Assembly (NCBI GenBank): GCA_016869695.1 | Contig: VGDN01000021.1 | Location: 1 to 11,726, forward strand | Source of the DNA: Alphaproteobacteria bacterium | GTDB lineage: Bacteria; Pseudomonadota; Alphaproteobacteria; Rickettsiales; UBA1997 | Direction of reading: 5' to 3' | Length of the DNA: 11,726 nt | Shown here: positions 1 through 6,114 of the stretch, in pieces | How the letters are laid out: each line of letters opens with the position of its first letter | How positions within the stretch are numbered: the stretch's first letter is position 1 | The notes under the pieces: generated by a model | What the model saw: only the letters and a program-made list of their open reading frames with translations | Told to the model about the DNA's origin: nothing | Database searches by the model: none | Program-made: the position numbers and the translations under genes

Positions 1-600
1 GAGCAACACGAATTTCAGAAGGCGCGCAAATATTGGAACAAGCTCAAAGAGAGGCTACAAGCGGAAGGAAGTGAACTGGTGACAAATTGTCACCAGTTGA
101 AAATGGTCGCCGAAGATGGAAAAATGCGCGAAACAGACGTCGGCGATCTCGAAACAATTTTCCGCCTAATCCAATCAATCCCCTCGCCAAAAGCCGAACC
201 GTTTAAAATGTGGTTGGCGAAAGTTGGCAATGAGCGTATTCAAGAAATTTCCAATCCTGAACAATCCCTCAATCGCGCCCGCGAAAATTGGCAGAAACTC
301 GGTCGTAGTGAAAAGTGGATTCAGCAACGAATGACCGGCCAAGAAACTCACAATAAACTTACGGATTACTGGAAGGAAAATGACGTCAAAGAAGGTGAGG
401 AATTTGCGATTCTAACCAACATTATTCACCAAGAATGGACGGGGTTAACCGTCGCTGAACACAAGAATTTCAAGGGTCTGAAAAGTCACAATTTGCGCGA
501 TCACATGAGTGAGGCGGAATTAATTTTTACCGCACTCGCCGAACTCTCTACTCGTCAAATCGCAGAGAGCTCTAAATCCAAAGGTCTGGGGGGGAAATAA
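1..600 (+). CDS. Bro-N/DinD-like prophage antirepressor-type protein, 5' end outside window, 3' end frameshifted
   Basis: The frame is open from base 1, so the start lies upstream; GTG at 79 is not the true start. The readable part is about 199 residues. Its first third (YWNKLKERL, then VTNCHQLK, EDGKMRETDV, SIPSPKAEPFKMWLAKVG) matches my memory of the BRO N-terminal domain found in phage antirepressors. The later part (TGQETHNKLTDYW, FAILTNIIHQEW, HKNFKGLKSHNLRDHM, ALAELSTRQIA) matches the DinD-like C-terminal half of the same proteins. Members are presumed DNA-binding regulators linked to phages or the SOS response; the role here is unknown. The frame stops at 598-600 just after a run of seven G (588-594), before the conserved tail of the family. 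It is the only gene here with a phage-type affiliation, and no phage structural genes are nearby. Family assignment is from recalled motifs. Confidence 0.82.
   Translation, partial: EQHEFQKARKYWNKLKERLQAEGSELVTNCHQLKMVAEDGKMRETDVGDLETIFRLIQSIPSPKAEPFKMWLAKVGNERIQEISNPEQSLNRARENWQKLGRSEKWIQQRMTGQETHNKLTDYWKENDVKEGEEFAILTNIIHQEWTGLTVAEHKNFKGLKSHNLRDHMSEAELIFTALAELSTRQIAESSKSKGLGGK
74..98. repeat. 25-base perfect inverted repeat inside the Bro-N coding region
   Basis: The arm AACTGGTGACAA (74-85) is followed by a single A (86) and then by its exact complement at 87-98, so twelve base pairs match with no mismatch. It lies within coding sequence and specifies LVTNCHQL, one of the most conserved stretches of the Bro-N domain as I recall it. 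It could be an operator-like site or a coincidence of conserved codons. As RNA it could fold only with a few central bases left unpaired. Confidence 0.85.
588..594 (+). repeat. Homopolymer run of seven G at the frameshift point
   Basis: Seven consecutive G residues lie exactly where the reading frame of the Bro-N/DinD-like gene departs from the family pattern. Removing one G restores a frame that carries the conserved tail. G runs are prone to replication slippage and to sequencing error, so both explanations are open. Confidence 0.9.
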
Positions 601-727
601 AATTCCTGCCAAAAAAGGTGGCAAGATTGCCAAGGATGCAAAAATGGTACTTGAAGAAAAAACCGGACAAAAAGTGGTGAGTAAAAATAATTTTTTGGGC
701 GGCAGAAAAAATAAAAATTTAGAATGA
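601..727 (+). pseudogene. Out-of-frame 3' remnant of the Bro-N/DinD-like gene
   Basis: If one base of the G run at 588-594 is skipped, translation continues as GGNKIPAKKGGKIAKDAK and then MVLEEKTGQKVVSKNNF, ending at TGA 725-727. This is the C-terminal signature I recall for Bro-N/DinD-like proteins (a GGxIAK-type segment, then LEEKTGKKVV and NFL). The segment has no start codon of its own in a sensible place, so it is the displaced end of the preceding gene. Its TGA overlaps the ATG of the next gene as ATGA, a usual coupled arrangement, which suggests that the original gene ended here. Either the gene is recently broken, it is phase-variable through the G run, or the run is one base too long through a sequencing error. 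Confidence 0.8.
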
Positions 728-1890
728 ACTTCGATTTCACAATCATCGGCGGATCCTTTGCTGGCATGACTGTAGCGCTTGCTTTGACGCAAGTATCTCC
801 TGACCTCAAAATCGCCATCATCGAGAAGCAAGATATTCTAAAAGCAGATAGGAAGCGGGATGGGAGGGCTTATGCTATTTCCTCTTCTTCACTAAAGCTC
901 TTCAAAGAAATCGGAATTTATGATGCACTACAAACCGAAGCAGGAAAAATTTCTGATATCAAAATCACTGATTACAAATCGCCGCTTTTCCTTGATTTCC
1001 TAGGGCGTGAGACAGGTGGTGATCTCGGACACATCATTGAGAATTATCACATTCACAACGCATTACGTGATCAAATTATTCAGCAAAAAAACATCACGGT
1101 TTTTGCACCTAATTTTTATGAAGAGATTAAATTTGAAGATGGAGTTTCAGTAAAACTCAATGATGGAAAAATTTTAAATTCGAAATTCCTCCTCGCCTGT
1201 GACGGCCGATTCTCTAAGCTTCGCGAGCTTTATCAAATTCATACAACCACAAAAAAATACGGACAGACAGCAATTGTTTTTAATATTTCGCACGAGCTTT
1301 CGCACAAGAATATTGCTCACGAAAAATTTCTTCCTGGCGGTCCGCTGGCAATTTTACCGCTAAAAGATCCTAATCACTCTTCGATTGTTTGGATCGCACC
1401 AGAGCAGACGGCACAAGCCATCATGGCATTGGATGAAAAGAATTTCACCGCTCAGCTTGGCAAGAAAATGGAAGATGTTTTGGGTAAGGTTGAAGTAATT
1501 TCAGAAAAATTTTCCTATCCATTAATCGCTATTGCAGCTGAAAAATTCTTTCATGAAAGAATGCTACTCATTGGCGATGCCGCTTGTGGCGTGCATCCAA
1601 TCGCTGGTCAGGGTTTTAATTTGGCGATTGCTGGCACAAAAATTCTTTGTGATCTCGTAAAACAAAATCTCTATTGCGGCCTTGATATATCTAGCGTTGC
1701 ACTGATCGAGTCTTACAGTAAGAAAGCAAAATCAGAGGCAAAAAAGATGTTGGTCGCAACAGATATTCTTAACTCACTCTTTGAAACAAAAAGCCTATCA
1801 ATAGGCTTGGTGCGTAACTTCGGACTTGGTTTGGTCAACAAAATCCCACCGCTTAAAAAATTTTTTATTAAATCAGCAGGAGGGTTTTGA
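724..1890 (+). CDS. UbiH/COQ6-family FAD-dependent monooxygenase (ubiquinone ring hydroxylase)
   Basis: This 388-residue protein has the full length usual for class A flavoprotein hydroxylases of ubiquinone synthesis. The N-terminal FAD fold starts at once (IIGGSFAGM, residues 7-15), the DG motif is at 158-162 (ACDGR), and the second FAD motif is at 283-300 (IGDAACGVHPIAGQGFNL), with D285 as the ribose-binding Asp. It would hydroxylate a ring carbon of the polyprenylated quinone precursor, probably in a membrane-associated complex. Which carbon (UbiH, UbiF, UbiI or UbiL role) cannot be told from sequence by eye, so I give no symbol. In the first motif the usual second Gly of GxGxxG is Ser11. 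No Shine-Dalgarno sequence is visible before the ATG; the start overlaps the TGA of the displaced upstream tail. A hairpin that can act as a terminator follows. Confidence 0.9.
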   Translation: MNFDFTIIGGSFAGMTVALALTQVSPDLKIAIIEKQDILKADRKRDGRAYAISSSSLKLFKEIGIYDALQTEAGKISDIKITDYKSPLFLDFLGRETGGDLGHIIENYHIHNALRDQIIQQKNITVFAPNFYEEIKFEDGVSVKLNDGKILNSKFLLACDGRFSKLRELYQIHTTTKKYGQTAIVFNISHELSHKNIAHEKFLPGGPLAILPLKDPNHSSIVWIAPEQTAQAIMALDEKNFTAQLGKKMEDVLGKVEVISEKFSYPLIAIAAEKFFHERMLLIGDAACGVHPIAGQGFNLAIAGTKILCDLVKQNLYCGLDISSVALIESYSKKAKSEAKKMLVATDILNSLFETKSLSIGLVRNFGLGLVNKIPPLKKFFIKSAGGF

Positions 1891-1893
1891 GCG

Positions 1894-1910
1894 ACGACGC
1901 GCAGCGTCGT
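1894..1910. repeat. Inverted repeat 1 of the 1891-2043 gap
   Basis: Arms ACGACGC (1894-1900) and GCGTCGT (1904-1910) are exact complements around a three-base loop. It starts four bases after the ubiH-like stop and shares base 1910 with the next inverted repeat. Confidence 0.8.
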
Positions 1911-1936
1911 AAAAATAACCTAAACGGTTATTTTTA
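1910..1936 (+). terminator. Terminator-like hairpin after the UbiH-family gene
   Basis: Arms TAAAAATAACC (1910-1920) and GGTTATTTTTA (1926-1936) are perfectly complementary over 11 pairs with a five-base loop. On the plus strand the descending arm ends in a run of five T, as in a factor-independent terminator; by symmetry it could work on both strands. The stem is AT-rich, so its strength is uncertain. It suggests that waaA may be transcribed separately from the upstream gene. Confidence 0.55.
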
Positions 1937-1945
1937 GTTCAAAAC

Positions 1946-2020
1946 GGGCAACGGAGCGAAGTGATGCTCTGCCCAGGCGGCACATCATCTTCGAGCGTTA
2001 GCGAGAAAAGTGATGCGCCG
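1946..2020. repeat. GC-richer palindromic block (inverted repeats 3 and 4)
   Basis: Two further stem-loops follow the terminator-like hairpin. In the first, GGGCA (1946-1950) pairs with TGCCC (1970-1974), and inside it GAGC (1954-1957) pairs with GCTC (1966-1969). In the second, CGGCACATCA (1978-1987) pairs with TGATGCGCCG (2011-2020) with one mismatch in ten. The 9-mer AAGTGATGC occurs in both (1959-1967 and 2008-2016). The look is that of a dispersed palindromic intergenic element (REP or rickettsial palindromic type), but a single copy in the window cannot prove dispersal. Confidence 0.6.
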
Positions 2021-2040
2021 TTAAATAAATTATATTTAAC
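2020..2040. promoter_or_regulatory. Perfect inverted repeat and -10-like box just upstream of waaA
   Basis: Arms GTTAAATA (2020-2027) and TATTTAAC (2033-2040) are exact complements with a five-base spacer. The repeat ends three bases before the waaA ATG (2044). A TATATT box at 2031-2036 lies in it, seven bases before the ATG. If it is a -10 element the transcript would be nearly leaderless, which would fit the absence of a Shine-Dalgarno sequence. No good -35 is visible. The site could be an operator or an RNA hairpin that hides the start codon. Confidence 0.4.
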
Positions 2041-2043
2041 AAA

Positions 2044-3294
2044 ATGCCGATTTACCGCGCTCTTTCCATTCTACTTTTTCCTTTCTTCGAGCTCTATCTC
2101 TTTTGGCGCGTACACAAAAAGAAAGAGGATAAGAAACGTCTGCGTGAACGCTTCGGCAAAACAAGTATAGCAAGGCCAGAAGGGGATTTGGTGTGGCTGC
2201 ACGCCGTTAGTGTTGGCGAGACAAATTCATCACTGATTCTGGTTGAAGAGCTGCTCAAGAAATTTCCGGAAGTCACAATTTTATTTACAACGACCACACT
2301 CACTTCCGCAGGGATTTTGCAGAAAAAAATTCCTGAATTTTCCGGCAAGGTGATTCACCAATTCCTGCCGATTGATTCACTTTTTTGTGTGCGTGATTTT
2401 TTAAATTTTTGGCAGCCAAAAAAAGTATTTTTTGTTGAGTCGGAAATCTGGCCAAACCTTATTTCTGAAGCGCGTGCGATAGGTGCTAAGCTATTTCTGA
2501 TCAATGCCAGAATGTCAGAGAGATCAACAAAAAGATGGGTTTTAGCCCGCCGGTTTGGCTTTGATATTTTTGAAAATTTTGACGCGATTTTTGCACAGTC
2601 AGAGGAAGATAAAAAACGCTTCTCTCAACTCACTGCAAAAGAGGTTTTGTTTTATGGTAATCTCAAATCGCAGGCGCAAAATTTAGCGGTTCACGAAGAA
2701 GAATTGGCGAAACTAAAAACCCAGATCGGCACTAGAAAATTCTGGCTTGCCGCTAGTACACACAAAGGTGAAGAAGAGATAATTTTACAGGCTCACAAAG
2801 ATCTTAAAAAATATTTTAACGATCTTTTAACGATTCTAATTCCACGCCATCCAAATCGTGCTGAAGAAATAAAATCACTTTTTGGCAAATTAAAATTTGC
2901 TCAGCGCAGCAAAAATGAGAACATTACCGACTCTACAGAAATCTATCTCGCCGACTCTCTTGGGGAACTTGGAACTTTTTACAAACTAACAAATTTTACT
3001 TTTTTAGGCGGCTCACTTTTGCCAATCGGTGGTCACAATCCTTTCGAACCAATCAAGCTTGGATGCGCGGTAATAACGGGTTCACACATCTTTAACTTCA
3101 AAGAAGTTTACGAAAACTTGAGAGCGCAAAATGCCTGCATTTTTGTGGAATCAGTGAAGGATTTAGCCAATCAAGTAAAGAATATTTTGGAAAAAAGTGG
3201 TGGCGATGTAAGTAGTAAAAACAAGGGTCTAGGCATTATTACTAGCCATCAAAATATTGCCCAAAGAATCATCGATAAAATTGTAAAATCTTGA
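2044..3294 (+). CDS. waaA: 3-deoxy-D-manno-octulosonic acid (Kdo) transferase
   Basis: WaaA (KdtA, glycosyltransferase family 30) adds Kdo from CMP-Kdo to lipid A precursor at the cytoplasmic face of the inner membrane, an essential step of lipopolysaccharide core synthesis. The 416 residues fit the family. A hydrophobic N-terminal anchor (residues 7-21) is followed by WLHAVSVGET (51-60), in which E60 corresponds to the catalytic base. Then come FTTTTLTSA (81-89), FFVESEIWPNLI (129-140), NARMSERS (154-161), IPRHP (266-270), DSLGELGTFY (304-313) and GGSLLPIGGHNPFEP (322-336). Whether it adds one, two or more Kdo units cannot be read from sequence. No Shine-Dalgarno is seen; inverted repeats precede the start. 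Its TGA overlaps the TTG start of the next gene (TTGA). Confidence 0.96.
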   Translation: MPIYRALSILLFPFFELYLFWRVHKKKEDKKRLRERFGKTSIARPEGDLVWLHAVSVGETNSSLILVEELLKKFPEVTILFTTTTLTSAGILQKKIPEFSGKVIHQFLPIDSLFCVRDFLNFWQPKKVFFVESEIWPNLISEARAIGAKLFLINARMSERSTKRWVLARRFGFDIFENFDAIFAQSEEDKKRFSQLTAKEVLFYGNLKSQAQNLAVHEEELAKLKTQIGTRKFWLAASTHKGEEEIILQAHKDLKKYFNDLLTILIPRHPNRAEEIKSLFGKLKFAQRSKNENITDSTEIYLADSLGELGTFYKLTNFTFLGGSLLPIGGHNPFEPIKLGCAVITGSHIFNFKEVYENLRAQNACIFVESVKDLANQVKNILEKSGGDVSSKNKGLGIITSHQNIAQRIIDKIVKS

Positions 3295-3689
3295 AAGAGA
3301 CACACTCTAGAACTTATTCCAAACTGGAAAATCACTTAAAGGAGAATCGCAGAAAGTTAGACGAACTGGAGGAGGCGCTGCGGAATCCAAAAAAAGAAAA
3401 TCAGAATTATCACATGCAAGAAATTGTAGAGGAAGCGACGAAGGAAGAGACAAGAACAAGGCCAACTAGTACATTACCCAAAAATCTTTTGACAAACACA
3501 GAAACGAAGCGGCCACGTAGCGCTACAGCAACCAAGCAAGAGAAGAAATTCGGAAAGATTCCGGTGGTTAAATTGTATCAAATTTGGCAGAAGCAGCAGG
3601 AGCTTGTTGATGCTACAGCCACAACGAAAATTGTGACCGATATCGAGGCAAAGAGATTAATCAATATCCATAATCAGCGGATTACTTAA
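3291..3689 (+). CDS. Unknown 132-residue charged protein with a coiled-coil-like N-terminus, TTG start
   Basis: I do not recognise this protein. An in-frame stop lies at 3276-3278, so TTG at 3291 is the earliest start of the usual kinds; the next ATG is only at 3414 (residue 42). The TTGA overlap with the waaA stop supports the TTG, though no Shine-Dalgarno is seen. Residues 8-35 are rich in Lys, Glu and Leu with heptad-like spacing (LENHLKENRRKLDELEEAL), suggesting a short coiled coil. The middle (44-85) is rich in Thr, Lys, Glu and Arg and looks disordered. The C-terminal part (86-132, IPVVKLYQIWQKQQELVDAT) may be helical. There is no signal peptide, membrane segment or cysteine. An open frame of 133 codons in AT-rich DNA is unlikely by chance. 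Its end overlaps the convergent cupredoxin-like gene by 8 bases. Confidence 0.55.
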   Translation: MKETHSRTYSKLENHLKENRRKLDELEEALRNPKKENQNYHMQEIVEEATKEETRTRPTSTLPKNLLTNTETKRPRSATATKQEKKFGKIPVVKLYQIWQKQQELVDATATTKIVTDIEAKRLINIHNQRIT

Positions 3690-4005
3690 CTAAGATTTTT
3701 CCTTGCGCAGTCTTTTGATGGAAGTCACCGAAAAACTTGTATTCCCCCGATTCTAGCGGGCCGATGACCATCGTAATTTTCTTTCCACCACCAACTATTT
3801 TCTCTTTTTTCAAATCTACGCTCTCAAATTCTTCCAAAGTTTTGTCGAGATTTTCGACGACAAGTTTGAATTCCTGATTAGCCGACACCTCGATTGTATC
3901 CGGGATAAATTGATGATTTTTGATTTGGATTAGAAACTCATTTTCTGCTGCTAGGGCCCTTACGGTGTTGAATAGAATGGCGATAACACAAATTAGAATT
4001 TTCAT
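3682..4005 (-). CDS. Exported cupredoxin-like protein (EfeO/P19-associated Cupredoxin_1 type)
   Basis: The 107-residue protein begins with a signal peptide: MK, a hydrophobic core (ILICVIAILF), then VRALA, with likely cleavage near residue 19 or 20, so it should be periplasmic. The mature part is a small beta-sandwich pattern: FLIQIKNHQFIPDTIEV (24-40), FKLVVENLDKTLEEFES (46-62), DLKKEKIV (64-71), ITMVIGPLESGEYKFFGDFH (77-96), AQGKILV (100-106). The EEFES and EYKFFGDFH signatures are those I recall from cupredoxin-fold proteins encoded beside FTR1-type iron permeases. It has no cysteine in the mature part, so a type 1 blue copper site is not expected; His31 and His96 are the only histidines. 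A role in periplasmic iron or copper handling is inference. It is last in the operon and overlaps coaBC by four bases (ATGA). Confidence 0.75.
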   Translation of the reverse strand: MKILICVIAILFNTVRALAAENEFLIQIKNHQFIPDTIEVSANQEFKLVVENLDKTLEEFESVDLKKEKIVGGGKKITMVIGPLESGEYKFFGDFHQKTAQGKILVK

Positions 4006-5183
4006 TTTGTCTCGATTTTCTTTGCTAAAATCTTTGCCAACTCGGATTTCAGAATTTTTCCTAAATTTTCGGTTTTGTTTTTGCTAATGAGTAATGCGCG
4101 CGTTTCGTCTGCGCCAAAAATTTCTCCCTCCTCAACATCATTAGCAACAATCAAATCGCAGTTCTTTTTCTGCAGTTTTTCGCGTGCATATTTTTCTAAG
4201 TCATGACCCTCTGCAGCAAAACCGATCACTAATTTAGGACGATTCTGCGCATGACCAACTTCATACAAAATATCCGGATTCTTTGTTAGTTCGAGAGTCG
4301 GATTTTCCGCTACAGTCTTTTTAATTTTTTTGTTTGAAAAATTCTTAACACGGAAATCCGCAACTGCCGCACAACCAATAAACACATCACTTCCTGCCAT
4401 ATTATTTTTTACCGCCGTAAGCATTTCTTCCGCGGTTTTAACACGAATAATTTTTCCTTTTGGTAGTGGAATGGTTTTGCTGATATTGGCTGCAACCATC
4501 GTCACATCTGCTCCCATAGCAATTAGCACTTTGATTATTTCGATTGCCTGTTTACCAGAAGAATAATTTCCAATGAAGCGCACGGGATCGATTGGCTCAA
4601 AAGTTGCACCACCAGTGATTAGTATTTTGTAGCCCTTAAGGCGGTTTTGACTTTCAAGAATTCCAACAATTCTCTGACAAATTTTTTCTGGAGCAGCCAT
4701 TTTTCCAACACCTAACTCACCGCAAGCAAGAATATCCGTTTCGGGATCAACCAGCTCCAATCCTGATTCCACAAGCTTTTGTAAATTTTTTTGTGTCTGA
4801 GGTTTTTCCCACATTTTTTCATTCATCGCCGGCGCCAAGATTATCTTTTTATTTGCTGCCAACACGACGCTAGAAGCCAAATCATCCGCATAACCAGCAG
4901 CTAATTTTGCAATGAAATCTGCTGTTGCTGGCGCGACGATAATTAAATCAGATTGACGTGAGAGCTGGATATGATTGATGCCGGATACATCTTCATCTGA
5001 GAAAATTTCGGTATAAGTTTTGTTGCCAGAAAGTGATGAGGCCAAGAGTGGTGTGATAAATTTCTGTGCGGAGTCGGTGAGAATGCAGGTGACATCAAAT
5101 GATTTCTTTTTGAGCAAACGTAGCAGATCCATGGATTTGTAGGCGGCAACCGAGCCAGTGATAATTAGCAGAATTTTTTTCAT
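4002..5183 (-). CDS. coaBC: Bifunctional phosphopantothenoylcysteine decarboxylase / phosphopantothenate-cysteine ligase
   Basis: This cytosolic enzyme makes 4'-phosphopantetheine for coenzyme A: the C-terminal CoaB half joins cysteine to 4'-phosphopantothenate using CTP, and the N-terminal FMN-dependent CoaC half decarboxylates the product. The 393 residues match the fused form. CoaC (about 1-180) shows TGSVAAYKS (9-17), the active-site His71 in NHIQLS, APATADF (84-90), PAMNEKMW (118-125) and the active-site Cys154 in ACGE. CoaB (about 184-393) shows TGGATFEPIDPVRFIGNYSSG (from 190), with N206 at the position of the E. coli acyl-CMP-binding Asn, then AAVADFR (272-278), KIKK (286-289) and GFAAE (321-325). 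The start codon overlaps the cobS stop (TAATG), and its ribosome binding site GGAGAAGAGG (5188-5197) is formed by the last cobS codons, so translation is probably coupled. Confidence 0.97.
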   Translation of the reverse strand: MKKILLIITGSVAAYKSMDLLRLLKKKSFDVTCILTDSAQKFITPLLASSLSGNKTYTEIFSDEDVSGINHIQLSRQSDLIIVAPATADFIAKLAAGYADDLASSVVLAANKKIILAPAMNEKMWEKPQTQKNLQKLVESGLELVDPETDILACGELGVGKMAAPEKICQRIVGILESQNRLKGYKILITGGATFEPIDPVRFIGNYSSGKQAIEIIKVLIAMGADVTMVAANISKTIPLPKGKIIRVKTAEEMLTAVKNNMAGSDVFIGCAAVADFRVKNFSNKKIKKTVAENPTLELTKNPDILYEVGHAQNRPKLVIGFAAEGHDLEKYAREKLQKKNCDLIVANDVEEGEIFGADETRALLISKNKTENLGKILKSELAKILAKKIETK

Positions 5184-6106
5184 TAAACCTCTTCTCCAAA
5201 AACACGTTGATAAAATTCAGCCACTACCAGTTTCTCATCATCGATTACCTTATTCATGAAGCTTAGAGCGAAGCTCGTTGCAACCGATTGAAAAATCTCA
5301 ATATTCCTTCCCCAAGAGATCAGGGTTCTAAGCGAAATCAAAGTTGAGAGATCTCCATTCTTAAAAGATTCGCGAGTAAGATTAGCCAATCGCACCATGA
5401 GCTGCGCGGTTTCGTAATGCAGTTTGGAATTAAGGAAAGGAAGTTTTGTAAGTAGGATTTTTAACTCTTGCTCTTCACTTAAATAATTCAGCGAGGCCAC
5501 GATATTCCAGCGATCCATCTGCGCCTGATTAATCAAATTTGTACCGTGATAAATTCCTAAATCATCACCAGCGCCAAGAGTGTTAGATGTCGCGAACAGG
5601 CGAAAGTAGTGGTGCGGGGTGATAATTTCATTTTCTTCCAGTAGTGCAAATTTTCCTTCTTCTTCGAGTAATCTTTGTATCACAAAAGCTACATCGGTTT
5701 TGATCGCATCATATTCATCCAGTACCAAAGCCACTCCGCGCCGTAATGCAAAGGGCACAATTCCTTCTTTAAACTCGGTTATTTGTTTGCCGTCTTTTAG
5801 TTTAATCACATCCTTCCCAACCAAATCCAAACGAGTGATTTGTGAATCAAAATTCACGCGCAAGCAATTCCAGTTAAGGCGCGCCGCTATCTGCTCAATA
5901 TGTGTTGATTTGCCGGTGCCATGCATTCCCTGAATCAACACGCGTTGGTTAAAAGCAAATCCAGCAAGAATCGCGATGGTTGTTTTTGGATCAAAAACAT
6001 AATTCTCATCAATTGCCGGAACCAATTCCGACTTCTCCGTGAAGCCTCTAACCTCAAAGTCGCAAGCCACTCCAAATATTTTTTTGCAGTCAATTCTTTT
6101 GCTCAT
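5183..6106 (-). CDS. cobS: CobS-like AAA+ ATPase (cobaltochelatase small subunit type)
   Basis: In aerobic cobalamin makers CobS is the AAA+ motor that, with CobT and CobN, inserts cobalt into hydrogenobyrinic acid a,c-diamide. This 307-residue protein has the CobS N-terminal segment (KKIFGVACDFEV, 8-19), Walker A GMHGTGKST (60-68), the family-typical HIEQIAARLNW (69-79) and DLVGKD (94-99). Walker B is VALVLDEYD (125-133), sensor 1 FATSNT (171-176), and the Arg of QMDRWNIV (196-203) fits an arginine finger. It is slightly shorter than the 330 or so residues I recall for the reference protein. All motor residues look intact. No cobT, cobN or other corrin gene lies in the window. CobS and CobT are known in some alphaproteobacteria without the cobalamin pathway, so the real substrate may differ. 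The symbol reflects family, not proven function. Confidence 0.88.
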   Translation of the reverse strand: MSKRIDCKKIFGVACDFEVRGFTEKSELVPAIDENYVFDPKTTIAILAGFAFNQRVLIQGMHGTGKSTHIEQIAARLNWNCLRVNFDSQITRLDLVGKDVIKLKDGKQITEFKEGIVPFALRRGVALVLDEYDAIKTDVAFVIQRLLEEEGKFALLEENEIITPHHYFRLFATSNTLGAGDDLGIYHGTNLINQAQMDRWNIVASLNYLSEEQELKILLTKLPFLNSKLHYETAQLMVRLANLTRESFKNGDLSTLISLRTLISWGRNIEIFQSVATSFALSFMNKVIDDEKLVVAEFYQRVFGEEV

Positions 6107-6114
6107 GAATTCTT

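Noticed and set aside
79..81. GTG at 79 as start of the Bro-N-like gene
   Set aside because: The frame is open to base 1 and the residues before 79 (KARKYWNKLKERL) belong to the Bro-N domain, so the start is outside the window.
1..727. Prophage region
   Set aside because: Only one gene of phage type is present, with no integrase, attachment site or structural gene beside it, so a prophage cannot be claimed.
1791..1808. Inverted repeat AAGCCTAT / ATAGGCTT near the end of the UbiH-family gene
   Set aside because: The arms are exact, but it lies in coding sequence, has a two-base loop and no T run, so terminator function is unlikely.
1891..2043. tRNA or known riboswitch in the gap before waaA
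   Set aside because: The hairpins do not form a cloverleaf and no TTC-type loop or acceptor stem with CCA was found; no riboswitch class was recognised.
1961..2170. Plus-strand open frame of 69 codons before and into waaA
   Set aside because: It runs through the hairpin block and overlaps the well-supported waaA in another frame; the product shows no known features.
5619..5933. Plus-strand frame opposite cobS, and similar frames opposite der (6253-6453, 6541-6895, 7214-7516)
   Set aside because: They mirror conserved coding sequence, are rich in Ser and Phe as antisense frames often are, and have no ribosome binding site or family resemblance.
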